Below are positions 59,340-64,000 of a stretch of DNA of 64,000 nucleotides, one piece after another (positions within the stretch are counted from its first letter, which is position 1; each line of letters opens with the position of its first letter). The notes below the pieces were generated by a model that was not told the origin of the DNA, did not search any database, and saw nothing but the letters and a program-made list of their open reading frames with translations. This DNA comes from Pterois miles. Lineage: Eukaryota > Chordata > Actinopteri > Perciformes > Scorpaenidae. The DNA lies in the NCBI GenBank assembly GCA_947000775.1, contig CAMQGK010000144.1:12663001-12727000 (forward strand), in the 5' to 3' direction. Both the position numbers and the translations under genes were made by a program.

Positions 59340-60100
59340 GGTTGATGTATTTGGAGGCTCCCTCATCTTCACAATGAGGCAGAAATGCATAAAGAAATGT
59401 ATAAGGAAAATAATACAGTAATGAATAGGTGGTAAATGGGTTTTCTCTGGAGGGTGGTTGGCGTCTCCTTTAGAGATAAGGTGAGAAGCTCAGCCATCCG
59501 TTAGGGACTTGGAGTAGGGACACTGCTCCTTTGCTTTGAAAGGAGCCAGTTGAGGTGGTTCGGGCATCTGGTAAGGATGCCTCCTGGGCGCCTCCCTAGG
59601 GAGGTGTTCCAGGCACGACTAGCTGGGAGGAGGCCCCGGGAAGACCCAGGACTAGGTGGAGAGACTATATCTCCACACTGGCCTGGGAACGCCTCAGGAT
59701 CCCGCAGTCAGAGCTGGTTAATGTGGCCCTGGAAAGGGAAGTTTGGGGTCCCCTGTTGGAGCTGTTGCCCCCGCACAAGATGAGATGAGATGAGATGAAT
59801 AAGTTTGGGGAAGTAAATGAGTGAAATGCAAAGGTAAAATTGTGCAGACATAAATACAGATGTTTAAAAAAATATATAAAATAAATAAAAAATAAATAGA
59901 TAAATGAAAAAATAAAGAGAGAGAAAAGAATAACAAAATAATGGAATTAATACAAAGATAAAGAAACAAATTAAAGAAATATAATCTCATGTAACATTTG
60001 ATCAATTATTAATGACTAAATAAAAAAAATGAATTGTTGAATTTAATGATTTATTTATCGAGTCATTTATTTATTTCTTAATTGATTTTAGGTTTTGTCG
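59340..60100 (+). repeat. Repeat family E, copy 1, interrupted by a Rex3-like LINE
   Basis: It shares acaatgaggcagaaatgcat, ataagtttggggaagtaaat and gagtgaaatgcaaaggtaaa with 61998-62470. The LINE at 59428-59794 splits it. Confidence 0.6.
59428..59794 (+). mobile_element. 5'-truncated Rex3/RTE-like LINE
   Basis: The open segment MRWFGHLVRMPPGRLPREVF, then RRPRED, is the recognisable C-terminus of fish Rex3/RTE-type reverse transcriptase. It is followed by a short 3' end and GATGA tandem repeats. It is flanked by ATGAATA at 59421-59427 and 59795-59801, and interrupts repeat family E. Only the last part of the RT is present, with a frameshift after PREDPGLGG, so it is dead on arrival, as is usual for 5'-truncated copies. 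Confidence 0.85.
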
Positions 60101-60883
60101 GGTTCCGTCTTCCATAGATGTGAGCCATGTGATTGCAGTTCCTTTTTACTTGTTTGTTTCCGCTGTCAGCTCCTTGGAGAGTCGGGCAGTGGGGACGATT
60201 TGCGCTATCGGAGCGTTATGCAGTAGAGGGTGCTTATGTGGGGTGTGTGTACTGTCTGCATGAAAGAAAATGTGCTTTTAAAGTGGTGTGTTGAGATTTG
60301 CACATATTTGCAGAGGCAGAATTGTGAGGTGTGTGTTTGCGTTGCCCAGTTGCCAAACCCGTTGACCTTGACTGGAAAATAAAGTTAGTGTATATATATT
60401 TGAAGCTTTGCGTAATCACAGTGAGTGGAGCTGAGATGATGTGGAGAAAGAGGCATTGAGATTTTCACATTCCTAATACTGCCACACCCCCCCGAACGCA
60501 CCACACCTGCAGAAACCCTTGATGTCTCATCGGTCCAGTGACCTTTTGTTAGTTTATTAGACATCAGAATCACATATGAGTCACAGCCTCGCTCATGTAG
60601 GCCATGGCTGTTGCTGCTGCTGATACAGAGGGTGTGTCTGCGGATTACTACATAAAGCTATCACACTGCTTGTTTTGGTGTGTGTGAGTACATGCATGAG
60701 TCTGTGAGAGAAACAGGAAGTGTGTGTGTGTGCGTGTGCGTGCGCTGGTAGCTTTGAGCCAATAGCCTTTGCTGTACTGCCCTGTGTGATTGTTTGGTAT
60801 CAGGTCTGTATCACCATGTACAGTATCACCTATAACAACACTAAACAAATGACATACTGAATGTACACTGTACTCAGTATCTC

Positions 60884-61113
60884 TCTGATACCGATATTGA
60901 TTAATCTATTGAAATATTTATATATACTAAAGTATTCAATACTCTGGATAAACATGCTGCCTTATGTAAATGTGTGTATATAGATATTATTGGAAGTCTA
61001 ACAACACAAAACAATGACAATTACTGTCAGAAACCCTCACAGGTACTGCATTTAGCGTGGGATAAAATGAATTGGCTGTAATTGATTATTATTACATTAA
61101 CTTTGATAGCCCT
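60884..61113 (+). mobile_element. Deleted copy of family A hAT-like MITE
   Basis: It contains aaagtattcaatactctgga, catgctgccttatgtaaatg, gaaaccctcacaggtactgc and ends in attaactttgatagccct. The middle half of the family is missing. Confidence 0.65.
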
Positions 61114-61117
61114 ATAT

Positions 61118-61175
61118 TCTTCTCCTTCTTCTTCTTCTTCTTCTTCTTCTTCTTCTTTTTCTTCTTCTTCTTCTT
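61118..61175. repeat. (TTC)n microsatellite
   Basis: About 17 TTC/CTT units with small interruptions, directly after a family A end. Confidence 0.95.
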
Positions 61176-61997
61176 ATTATTATCTGTATGGACAATGTTC
61201 TACTGTTGATACCATAGACAACAGCGGGTAATAGATCACTACAGTTCTCTCATTAAAAAGAAGATTAAAGTATCGATCTCATATTACAAGACAGAGTGAG
61301 TTACAACATCACATGTATTCTTTATCCAAGAGGAACGAGACAGGTTAATGTCCCTTTGTTTCTTTTTTTTTGTTTTGTTTCAGCACAGTGTGATAATTGG
61401 GGGTGGGGGTGTAACGTTGCCTCTGTAGGTGTTAAATTGCCCAAGTGATGTTAGAAACAAACCGTAGGGAATTGTGTACGTATGTGTGCAAGTGTGTGCG
61501 TTGCGTTGCGTTTCATGTACTGTGTGCTTGTGCATGTGTCTGAAAGCAACCAGCTGATAAATATTTCACTTGACTGACGGGAACTGGGAGGCAGCAGTAA
61601 AGTCGAAGGATGAGCAGAGGCAGTCAATTGATGAGAGAAGGGAGATGACAATGTTTTATTGACACAGATGAAAGAAAAGCCGTTATAGAAATATTTCACT
61701 GTTTCCTGTACTGCAGTGTGAGAGCAGCAAATACATTTTACTCATTTATTTTAATTGTATTTTTTGCATTTATTTATTTATTTATTTAGCAACTATTTTT
61801 AATTTATTTCATATTTATTGTTAAATGCATATATTTGTTTTATTTTATTTATTTCTGCAAGATTTTCCCTTTGTGTAGACAAAGCCAGCCATATGTCTGT
61901 GGAGCCGGAAATGAAGACGAGTTGATAAGCAGACACCATTTGCTGTAGCTAAGTCACATATAGTTATGCACCCTGAGCCCATGATGACACATATTGA

Positions 61998-62470
61998 GTG
62001 ACAGCTCCCTCATAATGAGGCAGAAATGTAAAGAGAAATGTTTAAAGAAAAGAGTACAGAAATAAATAAGTTTGGGGAAATTAATAACGGGTGAAATGCA
62101 ACGGGAAAATTGTGCCGAAATAATAAATAAATAAATAAATACATGTATTTAAAAATGAATAGAAAATAAGTAATAAATAAATGCAAAATATGTATATATA
62201 AACACAGGCAAGAATAAATCAATTAAAAATAAATGCAAATAAATAATTCATAAGAATAAATAAATGCAATTAATTAATTGATTTTTTTAATTAATTAATT
62301 AATTAAACAGAGGAGTTAAATAATAATAGAACTAATACAAAGGTAACAAATAATTAATAAATAAATAAGTAAATTAAAACAAATAAAATTAAAACAATTT
62401 TCTATTATTTTGGTCAAATTTATTGACATTTATTTTTTATTTTTGCAGGTTCTGTCCTACTAATTATATT
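61998..62470 (+). repeat. Repeat family E, copy 2
   Basis: It is uninterrupted relative to 59340-60100 and thus shows the pre-insertion state: cagaaataaataagtttggg reads through the point where the LINE lies in copy 1. It is followed by long AAAT-rich sequence. Confidence 0.6.
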
Positions 62471-63373
62471 AGTTTCATGGCAAAAAGTACATAAATGTCC
62501 ACTTTTTGAACATTCCTGCAGCATAATCCACTCTTCCACTGTTTGTCTGCCCATACAGTATGCTCATCATATTTCATTATGTATTTATAACATTCATATC
62601 TTCTCCAACATACGGCTAGATTCACTGCTTCTGTTTGTCACTGCTGCACTGAGCTGCTTATATCTTGCCTGACCAGCATAAACAGTTAACCACAGTAGTG
62701 ACAACAGGAAACCGTGTCATAGTCACATATTGGTGAGCTTCTGAGTGGGATGATGCGAATAAGCTTTCTGAATGAAAGCTGGTGACCAGAGGTAACCATT
62801 GCAAAAAACATGCTTTGCTTCACATTGTAAAGTGCAGCTCAACAGCAATGTTTGGGTTCAACAAAGTGCAGATAATCCGTCATCTATATTTTTTGTTCTT
62901 TTCTTTTTTAATTACATGAATACAGATCTGCTTGTAGAAGCATTTACATCCTCATATAACTAATTGTTTGCATTTTGCATCAAGATCTTGAGATCTTAAG
63001 ATCTGCGCCCTTAGAAATCTACCACAGGGTGTTGGTAAGGCAGCCACAGTTGCCACTTCCTTTAGTTGTCAGGGTAAGTGACTGTGTAAAAGCCACTAAT
63101 GATTCATTCAATTCAAATAGGCCCACAGCACCCTTCAAGTCAGTGGACAGATTTGATTAGGAAAACAGACTCAGTATTGCATCTGTTGCATTTTCACACA
63201 TGGTGATGGAGAGGTGATGGACAGGACATTTTTCTCCTCAGCTCTCACATTGTGGTTTACGTGGTCTTCTTTCCAGCTGCAGCCCATGTTGCTGAGCACC
63301 TTTTAAATGAAGATTATGAGGAGACTAGTGTATGGGCCACTGTCACAGTGTGAGCCATGTGTATTGTGGTGTT

Positions 63374-63706
63374 GGGGGCGGCAGTAGCTCAGTCTGTAGG
63401 GAGTTGGCTTGGGAACCGGAGGGTCACCGGTTCAAGTCCCAACATGGACCAAGAACTGAGTGTGAACTGGTAGCTGGAGAGGTGCCAGTTTACCTCTTGG
63501 GCACTGCCGAGGTGCCCCTGAGCAAGGCACCAAACCCCCAACTGCTCGGGGCGCTTGTCAGGAGCAGCCAGCCCCCTCACTCTGACACCTCTCCAATTGT
63601 TGCATGTATATGGTCCTGTTTGTGCATGTGTGTGTATAAGTTAACAACAGAGTGAAAAAAATTGAATTTCCCCTAGCGGGACTAATAAAGGAATATCTTC
63701 TTCTTC
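63374..63706 (+). mobile_element. tRNA-derived SINE, best preserved copy
   Basis: GGGGGCGGCAGTAGCTCAGT (A-box), ACCGGTTCAAGTCCC (B-box), the gaggtgcccctgagcaaggc body and the tail aatttcccctagcgggacta then ATAAAGGAATATC and CTT repeats are all intact. Apparent ORFs inside are not genes. Confidence 0.9.
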
Positions 63707-64000
63707 TAAACCAATCACAGACTCATCATATACTGGATTATGAGTTTCCCTTTTTGTAGCGCTGCTTGGATGTATAGTGAGCATTATTGTACCCTATAGA
63801 GTGGATGTAAAGTATCCCACAATGCATCATGAAAAGTAATGGACAACGATGGCCAATAACTGAGCACTATACCATCGTGCATTGAATGACAGACGGATGA
63901 GAGGAAACAAAGCAGTGTGATTGAGAGATTGAGCTGCAGTGTAAAAATATTATTTTTAACGTGAGCCGAGCAGTGCATCACAACACACTTGTCCACAAGG

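Noticed and set aside
60460..60560. A possible short exon (CCCCCCGAACGCACC region)
   Set aside because: It has no open frame flanked by splice signals and no match to the expected fa2h exon 2 peptide.
63380..63440. A tRNA gene at the SINE head
   Set aside because: A and B boxes are present, but the sequence continues into the SINE body and tail and there is no 3' acceptor-stem closure, so it is not a functional tRNA gene.
63389..63580. Open frames within SINE copies (also 4160-4345)
   Set aside because: They lie entirely inside tRNA-derived SINEs and recur in each copy as a by-product of the consensus.

Overview
The window is vertebrate nuclear DNA and almost certainly from a teleost fish. 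It has short protein-coding exons with GT-AG introns, very long AC/GT dinucleotide arrays, and a dense mixture of fish-type repeats: V-SINE-like and tRNA-headed SINEs, Rex3/RTE-like and Tc1-like elements, pogo/Tigger-like and hAT MITEs, and TTAA-flanked MITEs. A percomorph origin is plausible, but this is inference and I cannot name a species.

Region 1 (1-8.9 kb, + strand) is the 3' half of a protein kinase CK2 catalytic-subunit gene, csnk2a2 (alpha prime). Five coding exons cover kinase subdomain VII to the C-terminus. The stop codon lies 7 nt before a splice donor, and a separate 3'UTR exon carries the poly(A) signal. The introns hold a MITE, a tRNA-derived SINE and a hAT-type MITE.

Region 2 (8.9-27.4 kb) is intergenic and repeat-rich. 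It contains a LINE fragment, a Tc1-like element split by about 1.7 kb of other DNA, telomere-like CCCTAA-rich DNA, a hAT MITE next to a foldback element, and a candidate minus-strand spliced gene (about 16.3-24.3 kb). That gene has GC-rich exon-like blocks with good splice sites, but I do not recognise its product.

Region 3 (27.4-28.2 kb, + strand) is the CpG-rich first exon of fa2h (fatty acid 2-hydroxylase), which encodes the cytochrome b5 domain.

Region 4 (28.2-64 kb) has no further exon I can support and is most simply the long first intron of fa2h. It is a graveyard of nested transposons. Several insertions can be dated relative to each other from target-site duplications: a hAT inside a hAT (55.3-56.6 kb), a SINE inside a TTAA-flanked MITE (35.4-36.6 kb), a SINE inside a hAT transposase relic (51.3-52.9 kb), and a Rex3-like LINE inside another repeat (59.4-59.8 kb).

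The most unusual object is a full-length, nearly canonical 5S rRNA sequence joined directly to a LINE-like 3' tail (about 54.85-55.03 kb). The same tail ends the tRNA-headed SINEs and a third element in the window. I found no CRISPR array, prokaryotic gene, viral gene or toxin gene.
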